From Halobacillus salinus (lineage in GTDB: Bacteria; Bacillota; Bacilli; Bacillales; Halobacillaceae), in assembly GCF_004684905.1 (NCBI RefSeq), contig NZ_SRJC01000003.1:1-64000 (forward strand): a DNA stretch of 64,000 bases, given 5' to 3'. A program made the translations under genes and the position numbers. The stretch's first letter is position 1; each line of letters begins with the position of its first letter. Shown here piece after piece: positions 17,408 through 25,976 of this stretch. A model generated the notes under the pieces. It worked only from the letters and a program-made list of their open reading frames with translations, was not told the origin of the DNA and did no database searches.

Positions 17408-19137
17408 CACACTTCACTTCCGTTCAGAATGGCTTCTTCTACCTTCTTCCACTTCGCGCGGTGGAAATCGACGTGATCTGTGCGATTTGTTATCACTTCT
17501 ATAACAGACAGACCACTTTCTTCGTACACATCTTTTAACGCCTGTTTATACGCTTCCCATGATGTCACTTTGGTATGACTTGCTCCGTACATTTCCAAAG
17601 CTTTCGTGAAATCTAGACCGACAGGCGTGCCGAACAGCTCTTCGAAGTGCTCTGGATGCTTGACCTGTGGAAGGTAAGAGAAAATACCTCCTCCGTCGTT
17701 GTTGATCAATACAATCTTCAGAGGGATATCTTTATTCTTCGCCATCCAAAGTCCATTCAAATCATGGAAGAAGGATACATCTCCTAGAAGCAGCGTCGTC
17801 TTCTTACCAGTGGATGCGATTCCGATAGCGGTTGAGATGACACCATCAATTCCATTCGCACCACGATTGGCCATTACGTCAACGTGTTTCGGCGTAGACA
17901 TGAAAAAGCTGTCCACATCACGGATCGGCATACTGTTTCCGACAAACAATACAGACTCATCCGGAATAGCGTCCGCTAAATGAACAATCGAATGCCCTTC
18001 GTTCAAGTTGTGATCAGGTTCAGCTAACATAAGGGTCTTTGCAGTCTGATTCATTTGCTGCCAATGCTCCAACCAGTCCGTTTCTTTCCCTTCCTGCGCT
18101 AATCGGTTCGTGCATTCCTCGCAGAACGGAACGGCGTCGGACCATATAAAGTTCGCAGCTATACCAGCTGGTTCTCTATAGCTGTTCTCTGTATCCACAA
18201 TGTAATGATCGATGTCCAATCCACGTACCCACTTCAAATAAGCTTTGGAAACGGGCATAGCACCGAAGCGCAGAATATAATCCGGCCGTAATGATTCACG
18301 AATGGTTTCCGACTTCAGAATAGTGTCATAGTTCTCTATGACGTTACGCTTATCATGTTCCCCTGTACGAAGCTTGGAAAGAGGGTCTGCCAGTACAGGA
18401 GCACCCAAGCGATGGGCAAGCGTCGTCACAGCATGAGCCAGTTCATCCTCCATTTGCGGACCTACCACGATGATTCCTCTTTCTTTCCCTTTGAATTTCT
18501 CTGTTAACGAAACTATTGTATCCTCATCAACGGTCCATTTCCCTTTCAGCGATCTTGGAACAGGCTGGGCGCCATCTCGCCAGAGACCATCCATCGTAAA
18601 ATCAGGAATTAACGGTTCCCTGAACGGGATATTCAAGTGAACGGGTCCCATTCTTTTCCCACTAGCCTCATCTACTGCTCTCGCAGCTTGGCGCCTTACG
18701 TACTTAGAAAGACCGACCTCAGGTAAGGCAAGGTCTTGATACCACAAGACATAATCCCCGTACATTTTTATTTGATTGATCGCCTGCGGGGCACCGACTT
18801 CTCTCAGCTCATGAGGTCGATCAGCCGTTAACACTATTAAGGGTATGCGACTCTGATACGCCTCTACAATCGCTGGGTAGTAGTTAGCCGCCGCTGTCCC
18901 TGACGTACATACGAGAGCAACAGGTTCTTGACGTTCTTTCGCAATTCCTAATGCGAAGAAAGCGGCGGAACGCTCATCAAGATGGACCCAATGGTTAATA
19001 TCTTCACTAGCTGCAAAAGTCATGGCCAGTGGAGTAGAACGGGAGCCAGGAGAGATAACGACCTCCTTGACTCCCGAGTAAGCCAATTGATCCACGAAAT
19101 GTGTTACATATTTTGATAATGCCTCCACGTGTTCCAT
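17407..19137 (-). CDS. menD: SEPHCHC synthase (2-oxoglutarate decarboxylating, ThDP-dependent)
   Basis: 576 residues. It adds the succinyl semialdehyde unit of 2-oxoglutarate to isochorismate. The N-terminal pyrimidine-binding domain shows SPGSRSTPLA; the C-terminal diphosphate domain shows GNSMPIRD, NRGANGIDG and the metal motif LLGDVSFFHDLNG. Start choice: ATG at 19137 is 6 nt after GGAGG, whereas the upstream ATG at 19143 abuts it. The menF stop and menD start share one base (TGATG). Confidence 0.97.
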   Translation of the reverse strand: MEHVEALSKYVTHFVDQLAYSGVKEVVISPGSRSTPLAMTFAASEDINHWVHLDERSAAFFALGIAKERQEPVALVCTSGTAAANYYPAIVEAYQSRIPLIVLTADRPHELREVGAPQAINQIKMYGDYVLWYQDLALPEVGLSKYVRRQAARAVDEASGKRMGPVHLNIPFREPLIPDFTMDGLWRDGAQPVPRSLKGKWTVDEDTIVSLTEKFKGKERGIIVVGPQMEDELAHAVTTLAHRLGAPVLADPLSKLRTGEHDKRNVIENYDTILKSETIRESLRPDYILRFGAMPVSKAYLKWVRGLDIDHYIVDTENSYREPAGIAANFIWSDAVPFCEECTNRLAQEGKETDWLEHWQQMNQTAKTLMLAEPDHNLNEGHSIVHLADAIPDESVLFVGNSMPIRDVDSFFMSTPKHVDVMANRGANGIDGVISTAIGIASTGKKTTLLLGDVSFFHDLNGLWMAKNKDIPLKIVLINNDGGGIFSYLPQVKHPEHFEELFGTPVGLDFTKALEMYGASHTKVTSWEAYKQALKDVYEESGLSVIEVITNRTDHVDFHRAKWKKVEEAILNGSEV

Positions 19138-20528
19138 CAACATCCTCCTAAGACAGACAGCATCGGCTGTAATTTAACGGCCGTTTCTTCGTACTCGGCA
19201 ATCGGGTCGGAATCTTCGACTACCCCACACCCCGCAAACAAGGACGCTTTATCACCTTGCAAAAGAGCGGAGCGAATGGCAACCGCGAACTCCCCGTTAT
19301 TGCGGTCATCCATCCAACCAACAGGTCCGGCATACCACCCGCGGTTGAGCGACTCATATTCTCTGATATATTCCACTGATTTCTTCTGTGGAAGTCCACC
19401 TAAAGCTGGAGTCGGGTGAAGTCTTTCGATTACATCAAGCAGGGTATAACCTGGGTCAAGCGTCGCCGATACTGGCGTATATAAATGCTGTAAGTTACGA
19501 AGCGGATAAATCACAGGTGCCTTCGGTATTTGAACATCATGACTGCAAGCCTCTACAGCTTCTTTGATCATTTCCACAACAAATTGGTGCTCTTGTCTGT
19601 TCTTCGGATCATAAAGCAACTCTTGACCGAGCTTACGATCTTCCTCTTCTGTATGCCCACGGGGAATCGTTCCTGCGAGGCAAGTCGAGATCAACTGCTG
19701 TTGTTCCAGCTTAGCCAGACGCTCTGGAGTCGCACCAATAAAGTGCTCCCCGTTGCTTTCGAAAGAAAAGATGTAGCTGTTAGTCTGAGTTTCCGCCAAT
19801 GCTTTCAGAACAGCTTCCAGTTGTACGGGTTGCTCAAACTTCACTTGAAGCTCTCTTGCTAATACAACTTTCTCTAAAACGCCCCGTTTAATATCGACAG
19901 TGGCTTGAAGAACAGACTCCTTCCATTCTTCCGGATCGATCTCTTTCTCTCCTGAACGGACCGGAAGTTGAAACTGGAAATCCTGTGTGTCCAAAAGCTC
20001 ATCCCAGTTATCTTTCCACTCCCGTATGATCTGCTTTTGATGATCCTCTGGATAGATCATGAAATTAGATGTCAAATAGGATTGATAGCCGTGGTTCGTC
20101 AGTAAAAAGGCAGGAACCGTTAAACGACTTTCTTCGAATGACTCCCAGGGCCTTTCGTTTTTCTCTTCCGGGTCGAAGCTGAATCCTCCCATGGAGACAA
20201 TGCCCGTACCTTTCTGTCCGAACTCATCATATGTTATAGCCCCATCAATCAAGCTGTTCCACTCCGCTTGTAATTGTGTGAATCTATTTTGGTCGGTAGA
20301 GGTCATCCGTGTGACCGCACCGACTCCCACTAAAGTAAAAGGTTCCTCAGCACTCTTCCAAAATAAACGGTGCTGATCGATTCCTTGTCCAGCATATAAA
20401 AAGGAGTAAGGATCGGTATAATCAATGCGATCCACCACACTGACCAACTGAGGTTGATCAGACTGCTTCGCTTTCTTTATGGCCTCCCCGATAATCTCCT
20501 CTATATGAGGTACTCGTGTATGAAGCAT
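19137..20528 (-). CDS. menF: Isochorismate synthase, menaquinone-specific
   Basis: 463 residues, chorismate-binding family. It isomerises chorismate to isochorismate, the first committed step. The C-terminal half carries GATPERLAKL, CLAGTIPRG, the RKLGQELLYDPKNRQEHQFV region and the HPTPALGG motif. It heads the operon, and its last codons GGA GGA TGT TGA supply the ribosome-binding site for menD. It is divergent from menA. Confidence 0.96.
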   Translation of the reverse strand: MLHTRVPHIEEIIGEAIKKAKQSDQPQLVSVVDRIDYTDPYSFLYAGQGIDQHRLFWKSAEEPFTLVGVGAVTRMTSTDQNRFTQLQAEWNSLIDGAITYDEFGQKGTGIVSMGGFSFDPEEKNERPWESFEESRLTVPAFLLTNHGYQSYLTSNFMIYPEDHQKQIIREWKDNWDELLDTQDFQFQLPVRSGEKEIDPEEWKESVLQATVDIKRGVLEKVVLARELQVKFEQPVQLEAVLKALAETQTNSYIFSFESNGEHFIGATPERLAKLEQQQLISTCLAGTIPRGHTEEEDRKLGQELLYDPKNRQEHQFVVEMIKEAVEACSHDVQIPKAPVIYPLRNLQHLYTPVSATLDPGYTLLDVIERLHPTPALGGLPQKKSVEYIREYESLNRGWYAGPVGWMDDRNNGEFAVAIRSALLQGDKASLFAGCGVVEDSDPIAEYEETAVKLQPMLSVLGGC

Positions 20529-20623
20529 GAAATTTTCCTCCCATCCTTTAAAGGGACGTCCTCTCTCTATATATAACGCCTGTACTTATATGGTTTAAAT
20601 AATATAAACGTGCATCATCTATT

Positions 20624-20652
20624 ATTTTATTCTCTTTTTTCTCTTGACTCAA
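20624..20652 (-). promoter_or_regulatory. Candidate menF operon promoter
   Basis: On the minus strand, TTGAGT (20647-20652), 17 nt, TAAAAT (20624-20629), in the menF-menA divergent gap. Confidence 0.55.
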
Positions 20653-20688
20653 GGAATCTTCCTTCGATCTTGCATATTCTTACAACGA

Positions 20689-20717
20689 TTGACACTCTGA
20701 GCCTCTTTCCCTAAACT
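20689..20717 (+). promoter_or_regulatory. Candidate menA promoter
   Basis: TTGACA (20689-20694), 17 nt, TAAACT (20712-20717), about 50 bp before the menA start. Confidence 0.6.
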
Positions 20718-20765
20718 TAAGATGTTATCATTAGGCAAAGTATTAAAACAAGGGAGAGAACACCT

Positions 20766-21710
20766 ATGAGTTCTGTACAAAACCAAAACGTCAAAGCTTC
20801 CTTGAATGAACGAGAAGGTTTCCAAGTATGGTGGCGCCTCTTACGCCCTCATACCCTCACAGCTGCCTTTGTGCCCGTGTTCGTGGGAACAATGCTCGCT
20901 GCTGTGGAAGATTCCATTAATTTCTGGCTATTTGCAGCGATGTTACTCGCATCGATCCTCATTCAAGCAGCAACCAATATGTTTAACGAGTATTACGATT
21001 TCGTCAGGGGACTTGATAATGAAAACTCTGTCGGCATCGGAGGTACAATCGTTCGCGACGGTGTCCGACCGCGTACCGTATTAACATTAGCGCTCTCATT
21101 CTTTTTTATCGCAGGAGTATTGGGCGTCTATATTTGCCTAGCTTCTAGTTGGTGGGTAGCTGTAATTGGACTTGTTTCCATGCTCTTCGGCTACTTATAC
21201 ACAGGCGGTCCTTATCCGATTGCCTACACGCCATTCGGAGAAATCACGGCCGGTTTATTCATGGGAACGATCATCATCGCCATCAGTTATTTCATTCAGC
21301 AGCTAACGTTGTCATGGCATGTGATTCTCATTTCCATTCCAGTCGCCATTTTTGTCGGAGCGATCCTTCTTGCCAACAACATTCGAGACCGAGTCGGAGA
21401 TAAAGAGAACGGACGCCGAACGCTCGCAATTTTATTCGGCCACAAAGGATCAATCCGGTTCCTAACGATATTGGCTGTCATCGCTTACGCCCTGACACTA
21501 GCCTTTATTCTAACAGGACTTCTTCCATACTGGTCACTGATTACGTTCCTTAGTATCCATAAAGCACGTCAAGCCATTCAGGGATTCAAAGGAAAAAGTG
21601 CACCACTGGAAATGATGCCAGCAATGAAATTCACTGCCCAGACCAATACATTCTACGGCTTTCTGTTAGGATTGTCTCTACTTCTTCAAGTTTACATCCC
21701 ACTGGGATAA
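20766..21710 (+). CDS. menA: 1,4-Dihydroxy-2-naphthoate polyprenyltransferase
   Basis: 314 residues, UbiA-family integral membrane protein with about nine hydrophobic segments. It prenylates DHNA with a heptaprenyl chain and decarboxylates it, giving demethylmenaquinone. The two Asp-rich prenyl-diphosphate motifs are NMFNEYYDF (71-79) with DNENSVG, and NNIRDRVGDKENGRRTLA. GGGAGAG precedes the ATG. It is divergent from menF, so both halves of the pathway share one intergenic control region. Confidence 0.95.
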   Translation: MSSVQNQNVKASLNEREGFQVWWRLLRPHTLTAAFVPVFVGTMLAAVEDSINFWLFAAMLLASILIQAATNMFNEYYDFVRGLDNENSVGIGGTIVRDGVRPRTVLTLALSFFFIAGVLGVYICLASSWWVAVIGLVSMLFGYLYTGGPYPIAYTPFGEITAGLFMGTIIIAISYFIQQLTLSWHVILISIPVAIFVGAILLANNIRDRVGDKENGRRTLAILFGHKGSIRFLTILAVIAYALTLAFILTGLLPYWSLITFLSIHKARQAIQGFKGKSAPLEMMPAMKFTAQTNTFYGFLLGLSLLLQVYIPLG

Positions 21711-21741
21711 AGAAGGAATTCAAATAGAAAAAGACGAATGA

Positions 21742-21779
21742 GGAAAGGAAGGATGCCGTCAACATCCTTCCTTTCTTTG
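21742..21779 (+). terminator. menA terminator
   Basis: AGGAAAGGAAGGATG paired with CATCCTTCCTTTCT, followed by T-rich sequence. Confidence 0.85.
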
Positions 21780-21843
21780 TGTAAAGGGAGTCAGGTTTGA
21801 ACGAATACAGAGTGGGAATTATAAAGGAAAGGATGACAGTAAA

Positions 21844-22236
21844 ATGGAAGATATGTTACAGAATACATTGATGGAAGCACTCGGAATGGAAGTCACACAC
21901 GCTAAGCCGGACAAAGTGGTGATGACGATGCCCGTAGAGGGCCGCACTCACCAACCCATGGGTTTCTTACATGGCGGAGCGAGCGTTGCCTTAGCGGAAA
22001 GTGCCGCAAGCATCGGAGCTTACTTAAATGTGAATCCTGAAGAGAAACAGATCTTCGGGATCGAAATAAATGCCAACCATTTAAAAAGTGTACGGGAAGG
22101 ACAAGTAACAGGAACGGCTATCCCCCTTCACATTGGGAAAACAACGATGGTATGGCAGATCACAATCGAGTCTGAATCCGGCGAGGCGGTCTCCATCTCC
22201 AGATGTACCATCGGTGTCATCCCCTTGAAGAAATAA
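21844..22236 (+). CDS. menI: Hotdog-fold thioesterase, probable DHNA-CoA hydrolase
   Basis: 130 residues, PaaI/YuxO-like single hotdog domain. The catalytic landmark is FLHGGASVALAESAAS (43-58) with the acidic residue in the long helix, plus NHLKSVREG. The men cluster here supplies every step to DHNA-CoA except its hydrolysis, and this gene follows menA directly, so MenI is the best assignment. PaaI-like enzymes acting on other aryl-CoAs look very similar, so the specific role is inference from context. Confidence 0.7.
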   Translation: MEDMLQNTLMEALGMEVTHAKPDKVVMTMPVEGRTHQPMGFLHGGASVALAESAASIGAYLNVNPEEKQIFGIEINANHLKSVREGQVTGTAIPLHIGKTTMVWQITIESESGEAVSISRCTIGVIPLKK

Positions 22237-22262
22237 AACTCTTCATCGAAAGGAGACATACG

Positions 22263-22628
22263 ATGTTAACGGATAAGCAATTGAACCACTTTAAAGAACA
22301 ACTACTAGAGATGAAAAAAGAAGCAGAACAAGAGATGGAACAATACCAAGATGATCAGGCGAAAGAGGATTATGAAAACGACAAAACGGGGGAAATCTCA
22401 AGTGTCGCCGACCACCCTGCAGATTTAGGTACAGATCAGCACGAACGAGAGAAAGAACAAACTATCTACGAACAAGCCCGAGAGAAACTGATGGAAGTGA
22501 ACGATGCCCTGAAGCGCATCGAGGATGGTCGCTACGGTAAAAGCGAGAAATCAGGCGAACCGATCCCAGTCGAGCGCCTCGAAGCGATGCCGACCGCTCG
22601 TTACCGGGTAGATGAACAAGAAAATTAA
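22263..22628 (+). CDS. TraR/DksA-type protein (YteA family) with no cysteines
   Basis: 121 residues from the ATG at 22263, which has GAAAGGAGA upstream. The N-terminal half is a long coiled coil rich in Glu, Lys and Gln, followed by DHPADLGTD. The C-terminal segment YGKSEKSGEPIPVERLEAMP aligns to the DksA/TraR zinc finger, but Ser94 and Ser97 stand where Cys are expected, and the distal pair is also absent; the protein has no Cys at all. Zinc is therefore not predicted. Members of this group are thought to touch the RNA polymerase secondary channel or are of unknown role. Confidence 0.82.
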   Translation: MLTDKQLNHFKEQLLEMKKEAEQEMEQYQDDQAKEDYENDKTGEISSVADHPADLGTDQHEREKEQTIYEQAREKLMEVNDALKRIEDGRYGKSEKSGEPIPVERLEAMPTARYRVDEQEN

Positions 22629-22649
22629 CAAGGCACCCGCAATAAAACG

Positions 22650-22684
22650 AAAAAAAGACCAGATCAGATGATCTGGTCTTTTTC
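22650..22684. terminator. Bidirectional terminator between the TraR-like gene and ribU
   Basis: A perfect 12-bp stem AAGACCAGATCA/TGATCTGGTCTT, flanked by A and T runs, between convergent genes. Confidence 0.9.
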
Positions 22685-22689
22685 TGTAT

Positions 22690-23274
22690 TTATGCAGCCG
22701 AGGACGAGCGGACTCTTTTCTGCTCGAGCCAAGGTTTTAATTTCGCAAATAAAATGACAAACATGGCACCGACAATAATCCCTTTCAGTGCGTTAAACGG
22801 GAGAATACCCGCAAGAATCGTAGCAATCTTGACGCTTGCACTCATAGATTCCATGCCCATAAACCAGCTATACGCTGGCAGGATCAAGAAATAGTTGAGA
22901 ACACTCATAGCAACCGTCATAATCAACGCACCGATCGCAAGACCGGAAACCAAGGACTTCGTCGTTTTGTACTTGTGGTACACCATTGATACAGGGACGA
23001 TAAATAACACACCAGCTGTGAAGTTTGCGACTACCCCGACAGGATCAGATGCCCCTGTGAAGATGAGATACAGTATATTCTTCAATCCCTCCACTACTAT
23101 GCCCGCCACTGGAGTGAACAAGATAGCAGCAATCAAAGCAGGGATCTCACTGAAGTCAATTTTTAAATAAGGTGGAAGCATCGGCAATGGAAAGTTCACC
23201 AACATCAACACCATTGAAATACTCCCGAACAAAGACAATACGATCAACTTAAACAATTTGGATGATTGATTCAT
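22690..23274 (-). CDS. ribU: Riboflavin ECF-transporter S component
   Basis: 194 residues from the ATG at 23274 with AGGGAGAG upstream; the longer frame runs into the riboswitch terminator. Six membrane segments. The N-terminal half has the family-typical KIDFSEIPALIAAILFTP and the middle has GASDPVGVVANFTAG. It binds riboflavin and works with a shared EcfA-A'-T module encoded elsewhere. The FMN riboswitch upstream independently supports the substrate. Confidence 0.95.
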   Translation of the reverse strand: MNQSSKLFKLIVLSLFGSISMVLMLVNFPLPMLPPYLKIDFSEIPALIAAILFTPVAGIVVEGLKNILYLIFTGASDPVGVVANFTAGVLFIVPVSMVYHKYKTTKSLVSGLAIGALIMTVAMSVLNYFLILPAYSWFMGMESMSASVKIATILAGILPFNALKGIIVGAMFVILFAKLKPWLEQKRVRSSSAA

Positions 23275-23340
23275 CCCAATCTCTCCCTTCATCTTTTCCA
23301 TCGATTCACATCTCAGATGAAGGTGAGCGATGTTCCTATC

Positions 23341-23585
23341 AAAAAACCCCTGAAAGCCGGTGGGCATTCAGGGGAGAATGTATATGTCCATAGGAAACTA
23401 GAGGTAGAGAAAGTACTCCTCTTCTACCTGCTTCGCTCGACATCTTCTCCCATCCAGACTGTAACTGTCGGTCCCGGACTCTCACCAGGTCCACCGTAAG
23501 GCATTCGCCAAACGGGTCACGGACTTAGAGCATTATCTGCTCCTTACCGTCGGTCGGGAATTGCACCCTGCCCCGAAGATGGAAT
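23341..23585 (-). promoter_or_regulatory. FMN riboswitch (RFN element) of ribU
   Basis: The minus strand contains the RFN blocks CTTCGGGGCAGGGTG, AATTCCCGACCG, GGTGGACCTGGTGAGAGTCC and the closing CAGTCTGGATGGGAGAAGATG. The terminator CCCCTGAATGCC/GGCTTTCAGGGG followed by TTTTTT (23341-23375) is the expression platform. FMN should switch ribU off. Confidence 0.96.
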
Positions 23586-23605
23586 CGATATAGTGTTGTG
23601 TATTC

Positions 23606-23634
23606 ATTCTATACAAAACGTCATAAAATCGCAA
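23606..23634 (-). promoter_or_regulatory. ribU promoter
   Basis: On the minus strand, TTGCGA (23629-23634), 17 nt, TAGAAT (23606-23611), directly upstream of the FMN aptamer. Confidence 0.75.
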
Positions 23635-23787
23635 GTTTTGAGCTTGGGGTTCCATATATTTAATCACACCCTTACAGAACCTTTCTCAGCCCTCATTGAA
23701 ATGTACCCAAGAATTTAATAAAATGAAAGATACTACCTAGAATTTCTATATAATACCTAAAGAAATTTCTCTATTAGGAGGAGGCAA

Positions 23788-24087
23788 ATGGATAAGCAAG
23801 GTACCAATCCTATCTTCAAAGTTCTTCTCACAATCATTCTCTTTGTAGTCATTGTTTTCATAACGATAAAAGGAATATCAATCGTTAAATTGAACTCTGT
23901 AAAACAGGAGGTCTTGAATCAAAACTCTGAAATTACTGCAGTAGAAAAAATTAACTCTGTAGGACAATGGGGTGAACTTCAGACCAGCTATGTATTAGAA
24001 GTCAGAAAAGGGAGCTCGACTTTATATAGAGTTTGGGCTGACGAAGAAGGCGAAATAAAAGACGCAGAGATTATCTCTGGTGATTAA
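23788..24087 (+). CDS. Small single-pass membrane protein, unknown
   Basis: 99 residues with a strong ribosome site (AGGAGGAGG) before the ATG. One membrane segment (about 12-31) is followed by an outward-facing domain of about 65 residues that looks like a short alpha-beta unit (SYVLEVRKGSSTLYRVWADE). The layout resembles PepSY-like or DUF5590-like extracytoplasmic domains, but I cannot assign a family. Base composition is more AT-rich than neighbours. It is isolated between the ribU riboswitch and the M42 peptidase. Confidence 0.65.
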   Translation: MDKQGTNPIFKVLLTIILFVVIVFITIKGISIVKLNSVKQEVLNQNSEITAVEKINSVGQWGELQTSYVLEVRKGSSTLYRVWADEEGEIKDAEIISGD

Positions 24088-24103
24088 GAGCATTGGCTCT
24101 TCG

Positions 24104-24141
24104 TGAAAAAAAGCAGAGAACCAAAATGATGGTCCTCTGCT
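24104..24141 (-). terminator. Terminator of the M42 peptidase gene
   Basis: On the minus strand, AGCAGAGGACCA/TGGTTCTCTGCT is followed by TTTTTTT. Confidence 0.88.
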
Positions 24142-24147
24142 ACTCCA

Positions 24148-25206
24148 TTACAAATCTAAAGGATTCAAACTTTCTTCTCCTGTCATATTCGCAATCATCT
24201 CCACCATCAGTTCGATCTCTTCCTCGATATCCTGAATGCTGGCCGTCTCAACAGGAGAGTGCATGTAGCGCAACGGGAGTGAGACCAGACCCACTGGAAC
24301 CCCTTTACCTGTCAAACGCATCTTATCCGCATCCGTGCCCGTCATACGAGGCGTAAGTTCGTATTGTACATCCATATCAAGCGATTTCGCCGCCTTCTCA
24401 AGCATCGCATTAATATTACGGTTAATTGGCGCTCCTTTAGCAAGAACAGGACCTCCATCTAACTTTACGTCCCCGTGTTTCTGCTTGTTCACCCCTGGGT
24501 AGTCGGTTGCGAAGGTTACATCCACCGCGATGGCCATTGTCGGCTCAATGCCAGCTGCAGCGAAGTACGCTCCACCCATGTTGGTTTCTTCATTGACGGT
24601 GCTTGCTGCGTAAACTCCTACGTTAATCTTCTTCTCAGATAGACGTCGGAGCACTTCCCCTACGATAAACTGACCGGTACGGTTGTCGAGGCCTCTACCG
24701 GAAATATAACGATCCATAAGCACTTCGGGTTCCCGCTTGTAGACTGCTAAATCCCCGATTTGCACGTACTTTTCGATTTCTTCTTTTGATTTTGCACCAC
24801 AGTCGATGAACAAATCATCAAGTCCGAAATCACCTTTCAATCCACCGTGGTGCTGTGCGTTAACACCAATCACACCTGTAATTGTTTTACCGTAGCCTAT
24901 AATCGTTACTTTCATACCAACCGCAGCTTTCGGATTGATGCCACCCATTTTATCGATATGTAAGTATCCATGCTCATCGATACGATTGATGACGAGCGCT
25001 ATTTCGTCACAGTGACCTGCAAGCATCACCTTGAACTCTGCATCCGGATTCAAGACAGCGATGGCATTTCCTGCATGATCTGTCCGAATTTCATCTGCAT
25101 ATGCTTCCATTTCTTTGATCCATCGCTTCTGAATCGCCATTTCCATGCTGGATGGTGACGGTGTATTTAACAGCTCTAATAAGAATGATTGTCGCTCTTT
25201 ATTCAT
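24148..25206 (-). CDS. ytoP: M42-family metalloaminopeptidase (YtoP-like)
   Basis: 352 residues from the ATG at 25206 (AAGGAGG upstream). It is a tetrahedral-aminopeptidase/glutamyl-aminopeptidase type enzyme with two metals. Ligands visible are His65 and Asp67 (LAGHCDE), the bridging Asp in RGLDNRTG, the Glu pair in VNEETNMGG, Asp in AVDVTFA, and a C-terminal His in RYMHSPVE. It is expected to trim peptides in the cytosol. Monocistronic. Confidence 0.92.
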   Translation of the reverse strand: MNKERQSFLLELLNTPSPSSMEMAIQKRWIKEMEAYADEIRTDHAGNAIAVLNPDAEFKVMLAGHCDEIALVINRIDEHGYLHIDKMGGINPKAAVGMKVTIIGYGKTITGVIGVNAQHHGGLKGDFGLDDLFIDCGAKSKEEIEKYVQIGDLAVYKREPEVLMDRYISGRGLDNRTGQFIVGEVLRRLSEKKINVGVYAASTVNEETNMGGAYFAAAGIEPTMAIAVDVTFATDYPGVNKQKHGDVKLDGGPVLAKGAPINRNINAMLEKAAKSLDMDVQYELTPRMTGTDADKMRLTGKGVPVGLVSLPLRYMHSPVETASIQDIEEEIELMVEMIANMTGEESLNPLDL

Positions 25207-25337
25207 TTGTTTTTTCCTCCTTAACTTATCTACTGTACCTATCATAACAAAAAAGTAGCCCCACATAGGAAAGAACAGGCTTAACACCCGATGGTTTAGG
25301 GAACATGCCCATGAATGAGTTTATAAGGAGGATGCAC

Positions 25338-25889
25338 ATGAATCTAGACGAGTGGTTCCAGAGAGGGATGACAGCACAAGAATATGTCGACTCCATGGAG
25401 ACCCATCAGGAAAACCTTATCTATATATATGAGCATTTTTCCGTACCAAAGGAAGACTATCCCCTCTTTGAATCCTTACAGAAACGAGATTTGAGAGCGA
25501 TTGTTTTGACGGAAGATTGGTGTGGAGATGCCATGTTGAATATCCCGATTTACTTGCGATTTGCAGAAGCGAGTCACATCCAAACCCGCTTCCTGCTACG
25601 GGATGAAAACCTGGAGCTGATGGATCAGTACTTAACGAACGGAAAGGCACGCTCCATTCCGAAGATGATCTTCATTGCCCCAAACGGAGAAGAAATCACC
25701 AACTGGGGACCAAGAGCCCCTGAATTACAAGAATTCCTAGACGACTCTGTCGCTAACTTACCGGATGAGAATTCCCCTGACTTCAAGGATAAACGAAGGC
25801 AAATGCTTACATTTATCACGAAAGCTTACCGGGACCATGGTGATTTTTGGGACAATGTGTACCAGGATATCAAAAGAACCTTATCTTAA
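25338..25889 (+). CDS. Thioredoxin-family protein with a single active-site Cys
   Basis: 183 residues from the ATG at 25338, six nt after AAGGAGG; the longer frame from 25305 lacks a site. The N-terminal helix (DEWFQRGMTAQEYVDSM) is followed by a thioredoxin-like core, with IVLTEDWCGDAML carrying Cys62 alone, and SIPKMIFI containing the cis-Pro. This fits the Thioredoxin_9 group, where the resolving Cys is missing, so a thiol-binding or monothiol reaction is expected rather than dithiol exchange. Confidence 0.82.
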   Translation: MNLDEWFQRGMTAQEYVDSMETHQENLIYIYEHFSVPKEDYPLFESLQKRDLRAIVLTEDWCGDAMLNIPIYLRFAEASHIQTRFLLRDENLELMDQYLTNGKARSIPKMIFIAPNGEEITNWGPRAPELQEFLDDSVANLPDENSPDFKDKRRQMLTFITKAYRDHGDFWDNVYQDIKRTLS

Positions 25890-25890
25890 A

Positions 25891-25920
25891 GAACTTGCCG
25901 GACTTCCGGCAAGTTTTTTT
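25891..25920 (+). terminator. Terminator of the thioredoxin-like gene
   Basis: AACTTGCCGG/CCGGCAAGTT with a 4-nt loop, then a T tract. Confidence 0.92.
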
Positions 25921-25976
25921 CATGTTTGAAAAAATCTCTAAACCGCCATACTGAATAAAAAAAAGGGGCGTACACT

